This document shows positions 16,133 to 26,149 of a stretch of DNA of 64,000 nucleotides, one piece after another (the stretch's first letter is position 1; each line of letters begins with the position of its first letter). The translations under genes were made by a program, and so were the position numbers. The notes under the pieces are model-generated. The model did no database searches, was not told where the DNA came from, and saw only the letters and a program-made list of their open reading frames with translations. The DNA is taken from contig NZ_KB908224.1 in assembly GCF_000382365.1 (NCBI RefSeq), positions 81,947 through 145,946 on the forward strand, given 5' to 3'. The DNA comes from Pannonibacter phragmitetus DSM 14782. Lineage in GTDB: Bacteria > Pseudomonadota > Alphaproteobacteria > Rhizobiales > Stappiaceae.

Positions 16133-17485
16133 CTAAGGCTTCACCTTCGGCGCCGTGGCGACGGTGGTCAGGTCCACCTGAGGCGGGGTGGCATCTTCTT
16201 CTTCGGAGCTGCCGAAGCTGAGCCAGCGCTTGAAGAAGCCTGGCTTCTGCTCGGCAGCCTGAGCCTCCGGGGCAAAGGCCGTTGCGGTCACGTCTGCTGC
16301 CGCTGGTGATGCCGGAGGAGTGGCTGCTGCCGTGCTGGCAACCGTCTCTGCGGGCTGGCCGGGCGCCTGCTCTGCCGCAACCGGCGTCTGGGCAGGCTTT
16401 GAAGCAAACAGGCTGGCAAAGACGCCACCGGTGGAGCCCGGGGCCGCAGGTGCACCGGCGGGAGCTTCTGCCGTTGCGGGCTCTGCCGGTGCGTCTTGCG
16501 CCGCCTCTTCCGGCTTGTCGTCGCTGCCGAACTTCGGATTGACGATGGCGGCGATCATGGCCGCCCGTTCCTTGGCCCGCTGTTCGCGTTCCGCCTCTTC
16601 CCGGATATTGGCCATCGCCACTTGGAAGGCCTCGGCGTCCTTCTTCTGCTTGGCTTCCACGGCAACACGGATGGCCTGCGGTACTTCATAGGCCGGGCAT
16701 TGGGCCGTTGCGCGGAAGGGCACATTGGCCATCAGCGGCGTGGCGTTGAACACATACTGCTTTTCGCAGACATCGATCTTCGGTGTCTGTTTCGTCACTT
16801 CGAAGTGGTCATAGCCCACCTTCAGCATGCGCCAGAAGTCCATGTGCGGGCTGTCATTGTGCCGCGCCATGTTCTCCGCCGTCATGCGGAAGGGGAACGC
16901 CTGCACCTGGAACGACCGCTGCCCGCCCTTGAAGCTGTCCCGGGCCAGCGCATAGATGTCCTCGATCTGCGGATCGGTCATGGCATAGCAGCCGCGCGAC
17001 GAGCAGGCGCCATGCACCATCAGATGCGTGCCGGTGCGGTTGTGCGACCGGTCATAGGCATTTGGAAAGCCCATGTTGAAGGCAAGGTGGTAGCTGGAGT
17101 TGGGGTTCATCAGTCCCGGTGTGATCTCGTAGAACCCCTCCGGTGCCTGCCGGTCGCCTTCCTTGACCTTGGGACCGAGCTCACCGGACCACTTGCAGAT
17201 CTCGAAAGTTTCGAGCAGGGCAAAGCGGCCCTCCCGGTTCTGCTTCCAGACTTCAAGCGTGCTTTCTTCCTTGAAGATGCGGATCAGAATGGGCGAGCGC
17301 GCATCCATCTTCAGTTCGGTGAACTTCGCCTTGATGGCTGGGCGCACCTCGCGCAGATGCTTGGGGCCGAAGGCAACGTATTCATCCCCCGACTGGCAGC
17401 CTGCAAGAAGCGCGGCCAAAGCCAGAGCGCCAGCCAGGCGGATGACCTTGCGGGCTGTAGGTTTCGGAAAGGCAATCATGCCCAT
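16133..17485 (-). CDS. lipoprotein L,D-transpeptidase (YafK-like)
   Basis: This 450-residue protein carries a lipobox (LAGC, Cys30), so it is anchored to a membrane in the periplasm. The YkuD/L,D-transpeptidase catalytic motif is HGACSSRGCYAM with His158 and Cys166, preceded by KVKEGDRQAPEGFYEI. It resembles E. coli YafK/DpaA, which cuts or forms links to peptidoglycan, for example on Braun-type lipoproteins. After the catalytic part comes a charged coiled segment (about 280-310), then a 140-residue tail rich in Ala, Pro and Glu with SLFASKPAQTP and a final GFFKRWLSFGSSEEED. The tail is unusual for the family and may reach through the peptidoglycan layer. Confidence 0.9.
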   Translation of the reverse strand: MGMIAFPKPTARKVIRLAGALALAALLAGCQSGDEYVAFGPKHLREVRPAIKAKFTELKMDARSPILIRIFKEESTLEVWKQNREGRFALLETFEICKWSGELGPKVKEGDRQAPEGFYEITPGLMNPNSSYHLAFNMGFPNAYDRSHNRTGTHLMVHGACSSRGCYAMTDPQIEDIYALARDSFKGGQRSFQVQAFPFRMTAENMARHNDSPHMDFWRMLKVGYDHFEVTKQTPKIDVCEKQYVFNATPLMANVPFRATAQCPAYEVPQAIRVAVEAKQKKDAEAFQVAMANIREEAEREQRAKERAAMIAAIVNPKFGSDDKPEEAAQDAPAEPATAEAPAGAPAAPGSTGGVFASLFASKPAQTPVAAEQAPGQPAETVASTAAATPPASPAAADVTATAFAPEAQAAEQKPGFFKRWLSFGSSEEEDATPPQVDLTTVATAPKVKP

Positions 17486-17659
17486 CTGCAGTCACACCTG
17501 AAAGAAAAGCTGCCTTGCCGCCGTCAGGAGCGGACAAAGCCATCATTCGCACAAGGGTAAGGTGCCGCCTTGTCTTCCGCAAGATGGCAGGACCATGCGG
17601 GATCATAAATCAGCGTAGAGAAAACAGGGGGATGCAGCGGATGAGGCCTTCTCATGCAA

Positions 17660-17693
17660 AAAAACCGGCACAGGTTGTCCTGCGCCGGTTTTT
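17660..17693 (-). terminator. intrinsic terminator of accA
   Basis: AAAAACCGGC (17660-17669) pairs perfectly with GCCGGTTTTT (17684-17693). On the minus strand the hairpin is followed by a run of seven T residues, and it sits 22 bases past the accA stop, so it terminates accA. Confidence 0.85.
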
Positions 17694-17715
17694 GAAGGTC
17701 ACATCCGCGCAGCTT

Positions 17716-18669
17716 TCAGAGGCTGCGGCCGATGGCGAGGAACTTGTCGCGGCGCAGCTTGCGCACCTGATCAGCAGACAGGCCCTCGAAAGACTTAAGC
17801 GCCTCGTCAATCGCCTTGCCGGCGCGGTCGATGGCCGTCTCGCGGGCACGGTGGGCGCCGCCCGCCGGTTCCTCGATGATGCCGTCGATGATGCCGAGTT
17901 TCAGAAGATCCTGCGCAGTGATCTTCATGTTGGTCGCTGCTTCCTGCGCCCTTGCGCTGTCGCGCCACAGGATCGAGGCTGCGCCTTCCGGCGAAATCAC
18001 GCTGTAGATCGCGTGTTCCAGCATCAGCACCTTGCTGGTGGCGGCAATGGCGATGGCGCCGCCCGAACCGCCTTCACCGATGACGGTGGCGATGTTCGGC
18101 ACACCAAGGCTGAGGCAGCGGTCGGTGGAGCGGGCGATGGCTTCCGCCTGGCCGCGCTCTTCCGCGCCAAGGCCCGGATAGGCGCCGGCCGTATCGACGA
18201 AAGACAGCACCGGAATGCCGAACTGGTCGGCGAGATCCATGATGCGCACCGACTTGCGGTAGCCTTCGGGGCGGGCCATGCCGAAATTGTGCTTGAGGCG
18301 GGTTTCCGTGTCCGAGCCCTTTTCCTGCGCCAGAATGGCGACGGACTGGCCCCGGAAGCGGCCGAAGCCGGCAATGATCGCCTGATCGTCGGAGAACTTG
18401 CGGTCACCGGCCAGCGGCGTGAAGTCCTCGATGAGGCCCTGGATGTAATGGGCCGCATGCGGGCGGTCCGGATGGCGGGCCACCAGCGTCTTCTGCCAGG
18501 GGGTCAGCTTGGAATAGAGGTCATTGAGGGTCTGGCTGGCCTTGGCCTCAAGGCGGCCGACTTCCTCGTCCACGTTCACCGCTTCGCCGGTCGCTGCCAG
18601 CGCACGCAGTTCCTGGGCCTTGCCGATGATGTCGGCGACGGGTTTTTCAAATTCCAGATAGCTGTGCAT
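17716..18669 (-). CDS. accA: acetyl-CoA carboxylase carboxyltransferase subunit alpha
   Basis: AccA forms, with AccD, the carboxyltransferase that moves CO2 from biotin to acetyl-CoA, making malonyl-CoA for fatty acid synthesis. The 317-residue length is normal. Clear family segments are YLEFEKPVADIIGKAQEL at the N-terminus, RHPDRPHAAHYIQGL, FVDTAGAYPGLGAEERGQ and the oxyanion region VIGEGGSGGAIAIA. AGGTAA precedes the ATG. It is a single gene with its own terminator. Confidence 0.97.
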   Translation of the reverse strand: MHSYLEFEKPVADIIGKAQELRALAATGEAVNVDEEVGRLEAKASQTLNDLYSKLTPWQKTLVARHPDRPHAAHYIQGLIEDFTPLAGDRKFSDDQAIIAGFGRFRGQSVAILAQEKGSDTETRLKHNFGMARPEGYRKSVRIMDLADQFGIPVLSFVDTAGAYPGLGAEERGQAEAIARSTDRCLSLGVPNIATVIGEGGSGGAIAIAATSKVLMLEHAIYSVISPEGAASILWRDSARAQEAATNMKITAQDLLKLGIIDGIIEEPAGGAHRARETAIDRAGKAIDEALKSFEGLSADQVRKLRRDKFLAIGRSL

Positions 18670-18878
18670 GAACCGTTTACCTGATGGCCGCTGCAGTCCT
18701 GCCCGGAGGAGGCTGGACCCTTCGCGTGCCGTGTGTCCCGGGTCTAATGTTGTGGCGCGACACTGGAGAGCAAGATCCCATGAGTCAAGCGCGGCTGTAT
18801 CAGGAGGTTAAGGATGGTGCAAGCGATCCCCGGCAAAACCGCCGGGGTCTGTCCTGAAAAGACCGGAAGTCCGGGCTT

Positions 18879-19745
18879 TCAACGGGCGGCCTGATCCTGT
18901 CCTGGGCCGTCGATGTTCAGCTTCGTGGCTTCCACGATCATCTGGCCGCTCGCCGTGGGCATGACGATCCGGTAGGGAATGAGCACGTCATTGCGGCCCA
19001 TTGGCGCCAGCCAGGCTTCCATCTGGGCCTCTTCCATCTGCTTGACGGATTCCTTGCCCGGGCGGTGGCCTGCAATCGCCTTCCAGCGCGCGCCGCAGAC
19101 GACGACAGGACCGTCATAGCCACGGCCGGAGACTTCCTTGATTTCCTTGTATTCCATCTGGATGTCGAAGCGGGTCCAGCCATCGAACACGGGGAGCTTG
19201 CGCTTGCAGGCGGCAGGCCCCAGTGCGTCCTTGCCCGTGGCAACCGGCATTACGGCGGCGCTCAGCGGGTCCATGGCGTTTTGCTGGTGCTTCCTGGTGA
19301 TCTCGATGCGGTCCGGCACCGGCTTGAAGGGGGGCGCGGCCTCTGCCTCGCGGATGTTGCCGGAGCCTTGCGTCATCAGCACGTAGAAATCGCGGTTGGC
19401 TGCCTGCGAGGCCATGGAATATTTGGATGGCACCACCTTGCCCCCCACCAGCCAGCCGGTGGCTTCCGCCCCGCCGCGTCCGGTGGAGAACAGGCTGCCG
19501 ATGCCGGCAGGCTCAAGTCCGACCTTGGCGGAATAGGCATTGCCCTGCAGCACGATGGACATGCTGCCCTTGCCGATGACAAGGCCGGCGACCGTGATGT
19601 CGTAGAGCCCGCCGATGCGGGCGGTTTTGGCGTCAGCGTCTGCGGAAGCCATCGAAACGGGCAGGGCGGCGGCGCAGGTGAGGGCGAGCGCACGAAGGGT
19701 GGCGGGCAAGGTTCCGGCCTTTCTGCTCAGTACATATCTCGACAC
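18879..19745 (-). CDS. DUF3108 domain protein, exported
   Basis: This 288-residue protein matches DUF3108, an uncharacterised periplasmic family common in alphaproteobacteria. It has a signal peptide (TLRALALTCAAALPVSMASA) and beta-rich segments such as YDITVAGLVIGKGSMSIVL, FSTGRGGAEATGWL and RFDIQMEYKEIKEV. I chose a GTG start at 19745 because AGGAGG lies six bases before it; the frame upstream overlaps the Shine-Dalgarno. It is monocistronic and diverges from rpmB. Confidence 0.85.
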   Translation of the reverse strand: MSRYVLSRKAGTLPATLRALALTCAAALPVSMASADADAKTARIGGLYDITVAGLVIGKGSMSIVLQGNAYSAKVGLEPAGIGSLFSTGRGGAEATGWLVGGKVVPSKYSMASQAANRDFYVLMTQGSGNIREAEAAPPFKPVPDRIEITRKHQQNAMDPLSAAVMPVATGKDALGPAACKRKLPVFDGWTRFDIQMEYKEIKEVSGRGYDGPVVVCGARWKAIAGHRPGKESVKQMEEAQMEAWLAPMGRNDVLIPYRIVMPTASGQMIVEATKLNIDGPGQDQAAR

Positions 19746-20121
19746 GTCGAACCTCCTCGGCACCTCGTCCGGTGCCCGGTGACAACCTTTCCCGGCAGGA
19801 GCCGCCGCCCCGTTGCTGCCTGCCTGGCGAATTCTATCGGTGCTTCCGGCGCGGCTGGCGCGCAGCGGATGGCATCATCATGCCAATTGTTCGGTGGTAT
19901 GGTAACCGCTTGGTTAATTTCCGGCATCCTGCATCGGATTTTGCAGCTTTCGCTTTCCTGAGGCGGTGAAGCCTTGACGCTGGCCGCCAAGGCCAGTATA
20001 GGGAGCCAGATTTTTCCGAAATGAGCCGGTTTTGATGTTGCCGGACCTCGCGGTCCGCTCCATACCGGCTGTAACCGTACCGGGTCCCAGCGGCCCCGGC
20101 CAGTAGAAAAAGGGTGATCCA
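19746..20121. other. 376-base divergent intergenic region
   Basis: This region separates the leftward DUF3108 gene from rightward rpmB. It holds a strong rpmB promoter (19974-20002) and about 120 bases of rpmB leader. I saw no ribosomal-protein autoregulatory fold, riboswitch or small gene in it. Confidence 0.5.
19974..20002 (+). promoter_or_regulatory. sigma70-type promoter of rpmB
   Basis: TTGACG (19974-19979) and TATAGG (19997-20002) are separated by exactly 17 bases, close to the consensus of housekeeping promoters. Transcription would start near 20009, about 110 bases before the rpmB ATG. The spacer contains a GGCC-rich inverted repeat. Confidence 0.7.
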
Positions 20122-20418
20122 ATGGCACGCCGTTGCGAGCTTTCCGGCAAGGACGTCATGTCCGGGAACAATGTTTCCCACGCCAACAACAGGACCCGTC
20201 GCCGGTTCCTGCCGAACCTGTGCAACGTTTCGCTGATCAGCGACACGCTGGGTGAGACTTTCAAGCTGCGCATCAGCGCCCATGCCCTGCGCTCGGTCGA
20301 GCACCGCGGCGGCCTGGATGCCTTCCTCCTGAAGGCGGCTGACTGCGAGCTGTCCACCAAGGCACGGCTGATCAAGGCAGAAGTCAAGCGCCGTCAGACC
20401 GCTGCTGCTGCGGCCTGA
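20122..20418 (+). CDS. rpmB: 50S ribosomal protein L28
   Basis: Ribosomal protein L28 is part of the large subunit. The 98-residue product begins [21 protein letters not shown] and continues [17 protein letters not shown], as in alphaproteobacterial L28. AAAGGGTG precedes the ATG. A good promoter lies upstream, and the queuosine-precursor transporter gene follows after 16 bases. Confidence 0.97.
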   Translation: MARRCELSGKDVMSGNNVSHANNRTRRRFLPNLCNVSLISDTLGETFKLRISAHALRSVEHRGGLDAFLLKAADCELSTKARLIKAEVKRRQTAAAAA

Positions 20419-20434
20419 TACGGCCCGCTGCCGG

Positions 20435-21100
20435 ATGAGCAAGGCAAACGCCATTTCCAATGGTGATATCGCCATCGCAGTCCTTGCGATGGCGATTGTC
20501 GTTGTGGCCTCCAATTTTCTGGTCCAGTTCCCGGTTGAGGGAACGGTGAGCGGCCTTGTGCTGGCCGACCTGCTGACCTGGGGTGCCTTCACCTATCCGG
20601 CTGCCTTCCTTGTCACCGATCTCACCAACCGGCGCTTCGGCCCTGCCGCTGCGCGCCGGGTGGTCTATGCCGGTTTTGTGCTGGCAGTTGCCCTTTCGGT
20701 GGTTCTGGCAACGCCGCGCCTTGCGGTGGCTTCCGGCTCGGCTTTCCTGATTGCCCAGCTTCTTGATGTGACGCTGTTCAACCGGCTGCGCCGCGCCGCT
20801 TGGTGGAAAGCGCCGCTCGTCTCTTCGGTTATCGGCTCGGTGGTCGATACGCTGATCTTCTTCTCGATTGCCTTTTCGCCGCTCTTCACCGGCCTGCTCG
20901 GCTATCATGATGACTTCGCCGTCGAAAACGCGCCGCTTTTCGGCATCTTCGCCGCGGAACTGCCGCGCTGGATTTCCTGGGCGCTGGGTGATCTGACGGT
21001 GAAGCTGGCGGTGGCGCTGTTCCTGCTGGCGCCCTACCGCATTCTCTTTGCGTTCATCCGGCCGATGCAGGACGCAGGTTCCGCGCCGCTCTCCCGCTGA
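20435..21100 (+). CDS. queuosine precursor transporter (VUT family)
   Basis: This 221-residue integral membrane protein belongs to the VUT/YhhQ family, which imports preQ0/preQ1 for making queuosine in tRNA. About six transmembrane segments are visible. The motif FTYPAAFLVTDLTNRRFGPAAARRVV and the region RLAVASGSAFLIAQLLDV followed by SSVIGSVVDTLIFFSIAF are diagnostic. It lies 16 bases after rpmB and is probably cotranscribed. It converges with the phytase-like gene, leaving nine bases between stops. Confidence 0.9.
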   Translation: MSKANAISNGDIAIAVLAMAIVVVASNFLVQFPVEGTVSGLVLADLLTWGAFTYPAAFLVTDLTNRRFGPAAARRVVYAGFVLAVALSVVLATPRLAVASGSAFLIAQLLDVTLFNRLRRAAWWKAPLVSSVIGSVVDTLIFFSIAFSPLFTGLLGYHDDFAVENAPLFGIFAAELPRWISWALGDLTVKLAVALFLLAPYRILFAFIRPMQDAGSAPLSR

Positions 21101-21109
21101 TCTTCTGTT

Positions 21110-22150
21110 TCAATCATCAAGCCTGAACCGCAGCAGCAGCGTGCGCTGCAGCAGCGAGCGGTTGTTGTCCGACATCAGTGTCAGGATCACGCGCCCGCCC
21201 GCGTCCTTGTGGACGGCCAGCGCTTCCATATTGTCGATTTCGTGCGACGGGCCTGCCTCCAGCAGGATTTCGCCCTTCAGTTTTGCGCCGGGGCGGATCT
21301 CGCTGCCCTTGAAGCGGCGCAGGCGCATGCCGATCCAGTCCTGCATGTTGAAGCGCCGCTCCAGCAGCAGCAGATCGCCATTTGGCAGGAACTCAGCCTC
21401 CGTGGCGTCGAACTCGCCGGAACGCTCTATCTCGAAACTGCCCGCCAATGGCCCGCCGATGATGAAGCCGGGCAGGGCGTTCTTCGCCGCATCCGGGTGG
21501 CGTTCACCGATGGCAACGAGACCGCCCTTCAGCGGGCTGGACAGGGCCGAGCCTGCCAGCGCCTCCGGCCCCTTGTTGCCGCGCAGCTTGCGGAAGCCTT
21601 CCGGCGTTTCCACCTGCGACAGGGCCTTGGCCTTGCCTGACGTCAGCGGCCAGGCAAAACGGTAGATGCGGTTGACCCGCTCCACGCTGACGAAGAGCTC
21701 CGTCCGCTTGCCGTTGATGCCAAGCGTCATGCCTTCCGTGTCCCAGGCCTTGCTGTTTTGCAGGACGGCGCCCTTCGGGTCGTGCGCAAGGGCAGTGCGG
21801 GCAGATGTGATGCCCAGCGGGCGCCCGTTGGCGTCCTGCTGCAGTTCGAAGGCGATCCAGCGGGCGTCGTCGGTCACCGCCAGATGGGACGCGCCACCCT
21901 CCAGCGTGATCAGGGCAGAGATGCCGCCATATTTCTTGGCAGGCAAGGAGAGATCCAGCCCGCCCAGAAAGGTAAGCTTGCCAAAGCGCGTTGCATCGCT
22001 GCCGCGCTGAAACTGGGTGATTGGCCGCGTGCGGATGGAGAGGCTTTCCCCGTCCTGCAGCAGTGGTGCGGCATGGGCCTCCGGAAGGCCTGCCGCACCC
22101 GTGAAGGCCAGCAGGATGGCGGCTGCTGCCGCCAGCCAGGTCTTCTTCAT
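21110..22150 (-). CDS. esterase-like activity of phytase family protein
   Basis: This 346-residue exported protein (signal peptide [20 protein letters not shown]) matches the family described as 'esterase-like activity of phytase', a beta-propeller fold. Typical segments are FGGxxGL-like [48 protein letters not shown] and [17 protein letters not shown]. The natural substrate is unknown. Its ATG overlaps the cobT stop by four bases (ATGA), so it is translated with cobT, a surprising partner for a secreted protein. Another member of the same broad family is at 49815-52028. Confidence 0.87.
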   Translation of the reverse strand: MKKTWLAAAAAILLAFTGAAGLPEAHAAPLLQDGESLSIRTRPITQFQRGSDATRFGKLTFLGGLDLSLPAKKYGGISALITLEGGASHLAVTDDARWIAFELQQDANGRPLGITSARTALAHDPKGAVLQNSKAWDTEGMTLGINGKRTELFVSVERVNRIYRFAWPLTSGKAKALSQVETPEGFRKLRGNKGPEALAGSALSSPLKGGLVAIGERHPDAAKNALPGFIIGGPLAGSFEIERSGEFDATEAEFLPNGDLLLLERRFNMQDWIGMRLRRFKGSEIRPGAKLKGEILLEAGPSHEIDNMEALAVHKDAGGRVILTLMSDNNRSLLQRTLLLRFRLDD

Positions 22151-24048
22151 GCGCGCTTGCGCCGCCCGCGCTGGGGCACTGCGCCCACATTGGTGTCCTG
22201 GAACAGGTCGGCGAGTTGATCGGTCATGGCGCCGGCCAGTTCCTCCGCATCGATGATGGTCACCGCGCGCGAATAATAGCGGGTCACGTCATGGCCGATG
22301 CCGATGGCGATCAGTTCCACGGGCGACCGGTTCTCGATTTCATCAATGACAAACCGCAGGTGCCGCTCCAGATAGTTGCCCGGATTGACCGACAGGGTGC
22401 AGTCGTCCACGGGCGCGCCATCGGAAATCATCATCAGGATGCGGCGGTTTTCGGTCCGCGCCAGCAGGCGGCGGTGCGCCCAGTCCAGAGCCTCGCCGTC
22501 GATGTTTTCCTTGAGCAGGCCCTCGCGCATCATCAGGCCGAGATTGCGCCGTGCACGCCGCCAGGGCGCGTCAGCCGACTTGTAGATGATGTGGCGCAGA
22601 TCGTTGAGGCGGCCGGGCTGGGCGGGCTTTCCGGCGGCAAGCCAGGCCTCGCGGGACTGGCCGCCCTTCCAGGCCTTGGTGGTGAAGCCAAGGATTTCCA
22701 CCTTCACGCCGCAGCGCTCCAGCGTGCGGGCGAGAATATCGGCACAGGCGGCAGCCACGGTGATCGGGCGGCCGCGCATGGAGCCGGAATTGTCGAGAAG
22801 CAGCGTCACCACCGTGTCGCGGAAATTGGTGTCGCGCTCCTGCTTGAAGGCGAGCGGCTGCATCGGATCCGTCACCGCGCGTGTCAGGCGGGCGGTGTCG
22901 AGGATGCCTTCCTCAAGATCGAAATCCCAGGAGCGGTTCTGCTGGGCCATCAGCTTGCGCTGCAGGCGGTTGGCAAGCCGGGCCACGGCGCTCTGCAGGT
23001 TGACGAGCTGCTTGTCGAGGAAGGCGCGCAGGCGGTCGAGCTCGGCCGCATCGCAAAGATCTTCCGCCGTCACCACCTCGTCGAAGCGGGGCGTATAGAC
23101 CCGGTAATCGGAGACCGGGCGGTTGCTCAGCGGGGCTTCGCGGCGCTGGTTCTCGCCCGGCTCCTCCGCATCCGCATCGAGGTCTTCCTGATCCATTTCC
23201 ATGGAATCGGATTCGGAGGCTTCGGTGTCGCCAGCCTCCATTTCCTCGCCGGTCATCTCCGTTTCCTGCGGCATGCTTTCGTCGCCGCCGGTGTCTTCTT
23301 CCGCCTCGCCGCCGGTTTCCGCGTTGTCACTGTTGCCCTGATCGTCGCTTTCTTCGGGGTCGTCGTGATCGTCGTTCTCGTTTCCGGCCTCATCGGCCAT
23401 GTCGAGCGCCTTCAGCACGTTGCGCATCTGGCCTGCAAAGGCAGCCTGATCCTCAAGCCGGGTGACGAGCCGGTCGAGATCGTTTCCGGCCTTTTGCTCG
23501 ATCCAGCTGCGCCACATGTCGACAAGCTTGCCGGCGCTTGGCGGCGGCGGGGCGCCGGTCAGGCGCTCTCGGATCATCAGCGAAAGGGCATCGACCAGCG
23601 GCGCTTCCTCACGGCTGGTGACATCGGCAGAGCCAAGGCGGACGTATTTGTCGTCCAGCATGGCAGCGAGGTTGCTGGCAACGCCGGGCATGCGGGCCGC
23701 GCCCACCGCCTCGCAGCGGGCCTGCTCGACCGCATCATAGATCTGCCGCGCATCGGGGGCCTTCGGCGCGTGGCGCTGATGCACCTTCACGTCGTGGCAG
23801 GCCATGCGCAGGGCCATGGAATCACCCAGTCCGCGGGTGATCGTCAGCTCCCGCAAGCCCGGCTTGCGGGCCGGTTCGGGCAGGCGCGCCGCATTGGGGG
23901 CAAGGCCCGGGCGGTCACCGGAGAAGATGACCTCCAGTTCCGGATTGCCCGCAATGGCACGCATGGTGCCGGTGAGGGCCTGCTTGAAGGGCTCGGTGGG
24001 CGACTGCCCCTTGCCCCCGGCTCCGCTGTTGCTGCCCGGACCTGCCAT
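22147..24048 (-). CDS. cobT: aerobic cobaltochelatase subunit CobT
   Basis: CobT is the MIDAS-containing subunit of the CobN-CobS-CobT chelatase that inserts cobalt into hydrogenobyrinic acid a,c-diamide in aerobic B12 synthesis. The 633-residue protein has an N-terminal domain with [20 protein letters not shown], a long acidic linker (about 210-310) and a C-terminal von Willebrand A domain with DNSGSMRG (about residues 417-424). It starts four bases after the cobS stop. B12 would serve the ethylmalonyl-CoA mutase encoded 20 kb away. The catalytic CobN subunit is not in the window. Confidence 0.95.
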   Translation of the reverse strand: MAGPGSNSGAGGKGQSPTEPFKQALTGTMRAIAGNPELEVIFSGDRPGLAPNAARLPEPARKPGLRELTITRGLGDSMALRMACHDVKVHQRHAPKAPDARQIYDAVEQARCEAVGAARMPGVASNLAAMLDDKYVRLGSADVTSREEAPLVDALSLMIRERLTGAPPPPSAGKLVDMWRSWIEQKAGNDLDRLVTRLEDQAAFAGQMRNVLKALDMADEAGNENDDHDDPEESDDQGNSDNAETGGEAEEDTGGDESMPQETEMTGEEMEAGDTEASESDSMEMDQEDLDADAEEPGENQRREAPLSNRPVSDYRVYTPRFDEVVTAEDLCDAAELDRLRAFLDKQLVNLQSAVARLANRLQRKLMAQQNRSWDFDLEEGILDTARLTRAVTDPMQPLAFKQERDTNFRDTVVTLLLDNSGSMRGRPITVAAACADILARTLERCGVKVEILGFTTKAWKGGQSREAWLAAGKPAQPGRLNDLRHIIYKSADAPWRRARRNLGLMMREGLLKENIDGEALDWAHRRLLARTENRRILMMISDGAPVDDCTLSVNPGNYLERHLRFVIDEIENRSPVELIAIGIGHDVTRYYSRAVTIIDAEELAGAMTDQLADLFQDTNVGAVPQRGRRKRA

Positions 24049-24052
24049 TGCC

Positions 24053-25039
24053 TCAGCTCATGACCATGTTGATGGAGGATTCCGGCAGCTCTTCGCCGAA
24101 GCAGCGCTGATAGAACTCGCTCACCAGCGTGCGCTCGGTCTCGTCGCACTTGTTGAGGAAGGTCAGGCGGAAGGAGAAGCCGACGTCGCCGAAGATCTCG
24201 CAGTTCTCGGCCCAGGTGATGACCGTACGCGGGCTCATCACGGTGGACAGGTCGCCGTTGACGAAGGCGCTGCGGGTCATGTCGGCAAGGCGGACCATGC
24301 GCGACACGGTGTTGCGGCCTTCCGCGCCCTGGAAGTGCTTGGCCTTGGCCAGAACGATCTCCACCTCGTTGTCATGCGGCAGATAGTTCAGGGTCGTCAC
24401 GATGGACCAGCGGTCCATCTGTGCCTGATTGAGCTGCTGCGTGCCGTGGTAGAGGCCGGAGGTATCGCCAAGGCCGATGGTGTTGGCAGTGGCGAAGAGG
24501 CGGAAATAGGGGTGCGGGCGCAGGACGCGGTTCTGGTCGAGCAGCGTCAGGCGGCCGGAGGATTCCAGCACGCGCTGGATCACGAACATCACGTCCGGGC
24601 GGCCGGCGTCATATTCGTCGAACACGAGGGCGACGTTGTTCTGGTAGGCCCAGGGCAGGATGCCATCGCGGAATTCGGTCACCTGCTTGCCGTCACGCAG
24701 CACGATGGCGTCCTTGCCGATGAGGTCGATACGGCTGATGTGGCTGTCGAGGTTGACGCGCACGCAAGGCCAGTTGAGGCGGGCAGCGACCTGCTCGATG
24801 TGGGTCGACTTGCCGGTGCCGTGGTAGCCGGTCACCATCACGCGGCGGTTGCGGGCAAAGCCGGCGAGGATCGCAAGGGTTGTCACGCGGTCGAACAGGT
24901 AGTCCGGATCAGCTTCCGGCACATATTCGTTGGCCGTCTTGTAGGCCGGCACGCGCAGGCTGCTCTGGAAGCCGAAGACTTCCTCGACGGAGATTTCGGT
25001 GTCAGGCTTGTTGTCAGCCACAGTCTTCGTATCAGTCAT
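24053..25039 (-). CDS. cobS: aerobic cobaltochelatase subunit CobS
   Basis: CobS is the AAA+ ATPase that, with CobT, forms the ring driving cobalt insertion by CobN. The 328-residue protein has Walker [10 protein letters not shown] (71-79) and Walker B ALVFDEYD with Asp141-Glu142, plus [15 protein letters not shown] upstream and the sensor region [19 protein letters not shown]. It is the middle gene of a J-domain-cobS-cobT-phytase operon, 66 bases after the J-domain gene. Confidence 0.96.
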   Translation of the reverse strand: MTDTKTVADNKPDTEISVEEVFGFQSSLRVPAYKTANEYVPEADPDYLFDRVTTLAILAGFARNRRVMVTGYHGTGKSTHIEQVAARLNWPCVRVNLDSHISRIDLIGKDAIVLRDGKQVTEFRDGILPWAYQNNVALVFDEYDAGRPDVMFVIQRVLESSGRLTLLDQNRVLRPHPYFRLFATANTIGLGDTSGLYHGTQQLNQAQMDRWSIVTTLNYLPHDNEVEIVLAKAKHFQGAEGRNTVSRMVRLADMTRSAFVNGDLSTVMSPRTVITWAENCEIFGDVGFSFRLTFLNKCDETERTLVSEFYQRCFGEELPESSINMVMS

Positions 25040-25105
25040 CGGTCCTCCGCTGCCACGGCCGGGCCGGGGTCAGGGTCGTTGGGGGGATGCCCGCGGAATG
25101 GCGGG

Positions 25106-25696
25106 CTAACAGAAACCGGCTTTCTTCAGGACGTTGTAGGCCTGAATGATTTCCCGCAGGCGGTCCTCGGAAGAACGATCCCCGCCATTGGCATCCGGAT
25201 GATGCAACTTCACCAATTCCTTGTAGCGCGCCTTGATTTCGTCTCCGCGTGCCTCTCCGGGAAGATTGAGCACATCAAAGGACCGCTTTTCAAGGGCCAG
25301 TAGCTTTCTTGCGCGCGACACATGTTCGGCATTTTGCCGCGCATGGGCGCGCTGGCGGCCCGTGGCCCTCGGATCGAACCCGTCCGGTCCGTCCGCCGCC
25401 TGCCGGTTGACGCCCATTTTCCACGTGGGACGGTGGCCGGTGAGCGAATCCTTCTGATAGGCGCGCACCGCATCGTCGCTCATGCCGGAGAAATAATTGT
25501 AGGACTTGTTGTACTCGCGCACATGGTCGACGCAGAAATTGAAGAACATGCCTTCCCTGTCGCGGCCTTGCGGCGCGCGGTGGGTTCCGGGGCGGTTGCA
25601 CCCCGGGAACTGGCAAGTGGGATAGGTGTCCTCTTCGAGCCGGTCCCTGTCCGGCTTCACGCGTATGCGGTCGAAGATTTTGGAATCCAGTTTCAT
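25106..25696 (-). CDS. J-domain (DnaJ-like) protein
   Basis: This 196-residue protein has a C-terminal J domain (about 138-193) with the HPD tripeptide at 166-168, which stimulates an Hsp70 ATPase. The N-terminal part has a compact Cys/His cluster (C28, C33, C55, H58) that may bind zinc. The ATG at 25696 matches the conserved opening MKLDSKIFDRIRVKP; the frame stays open upstream only as a shadow of bolA. The position directly before cobS is conserved in Hyphomicrobiales and suggests a link to chelatase assembly, but this is inference. Confidence 0.92.
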   Translation of the reverse strand: MKLDSKIFDRIRVKPDRDRLEEDTYPTCQFPGCNRPGTHRAPQGRDREGMFFNFCVDHVREYNKSYNYFSGMSDDAVRAYQKDSLTGHRPTWKMGVNRQAADGPDGFDPRATGRQRAHARQNAEHVSRARKLLALEKRSFDVLNLPGEARGDEIKARYKELVKLHHPDANGGDRSSEDRLREIIQAYNVLKKAGFC

Positions 25697-25840
25697 GCGG
25701 CGATTATGGACAGGGCTTGTGCCCGGAACAAGGTTGACCCGGACAATAAAGGGGAGGAATGAGTATCGGGACAGGCCTTGCGGTCCGGCACGTGGTGCCG
25801 GTGCCACAGGGCATGAAGCCCATAACTCACACGGGATGCC

Positions 25841-26146
25841 ATGAGTATCAAGACCCGCATGGCCGAAAGGCTGACTTCGATCTTTTCCCCCGCTGCGCTG
25901 GAGGTTCTGGACGAATCGGACCGGCACAAGGGGCACGGCGGATGGCGGGAGGGCGGAGAGACCCATTTCCGCATCCGTATCGTGGCCGAGGCTTTCTTCG
26001 GGATGAGCCGCGTGGCCCGTCACCGCGCCATAAACGATGCGGCTGCGGAGTTCTTCGCCGAAGGGCTGCATGCGCTCGCCATCGAGGCGCGCACGCCGGA
26101 TGAACCGGACCCGCGCGCCCGTCAGGTCAGCCAGCCGGCCGGCTGA
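25841..26146 (+). CDS. bolA: BolA family protein
   Basis: This 101-residue protein has the BolA/IbaG fold. Visible segments are RMAERLTSIFSPAALEVLDE, HKGHGGWREGGETHFRIRIV and SRVARHRAINDAAAEFFAEG, with His residues that in the family bind [2Fe-2S] together with monothiol glutaredoxins. BolA proteins work in iron-sulfur trafficking and stress responses. It is divergent from the J-domain gene and converges with the CNNM gene, with three bases between stops. Confidence 0.93.
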   Translation: MSIKTRMAERLTSIFSPAALEVLDESDRHKGHGGWREGGETHFRIRIVAEAFFGMSRVARHRAINDAAAEFFAEGLHALAIEARTPDEPDPRARQVSQPAG

Positions 26147-26149
26147 CGT

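Noticed and set aside
22216..24063. 615-codon open frame on the plus strand
   Set aside because: It is antisense to cobT in GC-rich DNA; the minus-strand frame carries the DNSGSMRG motif and is the real gene.
25040..25105. cobalamin riboswitch upstream of cobS-cobT or ecm
   Set aside because: The gaps lack the B12-box-like core and are too short before cobS; none was seen before ecm.
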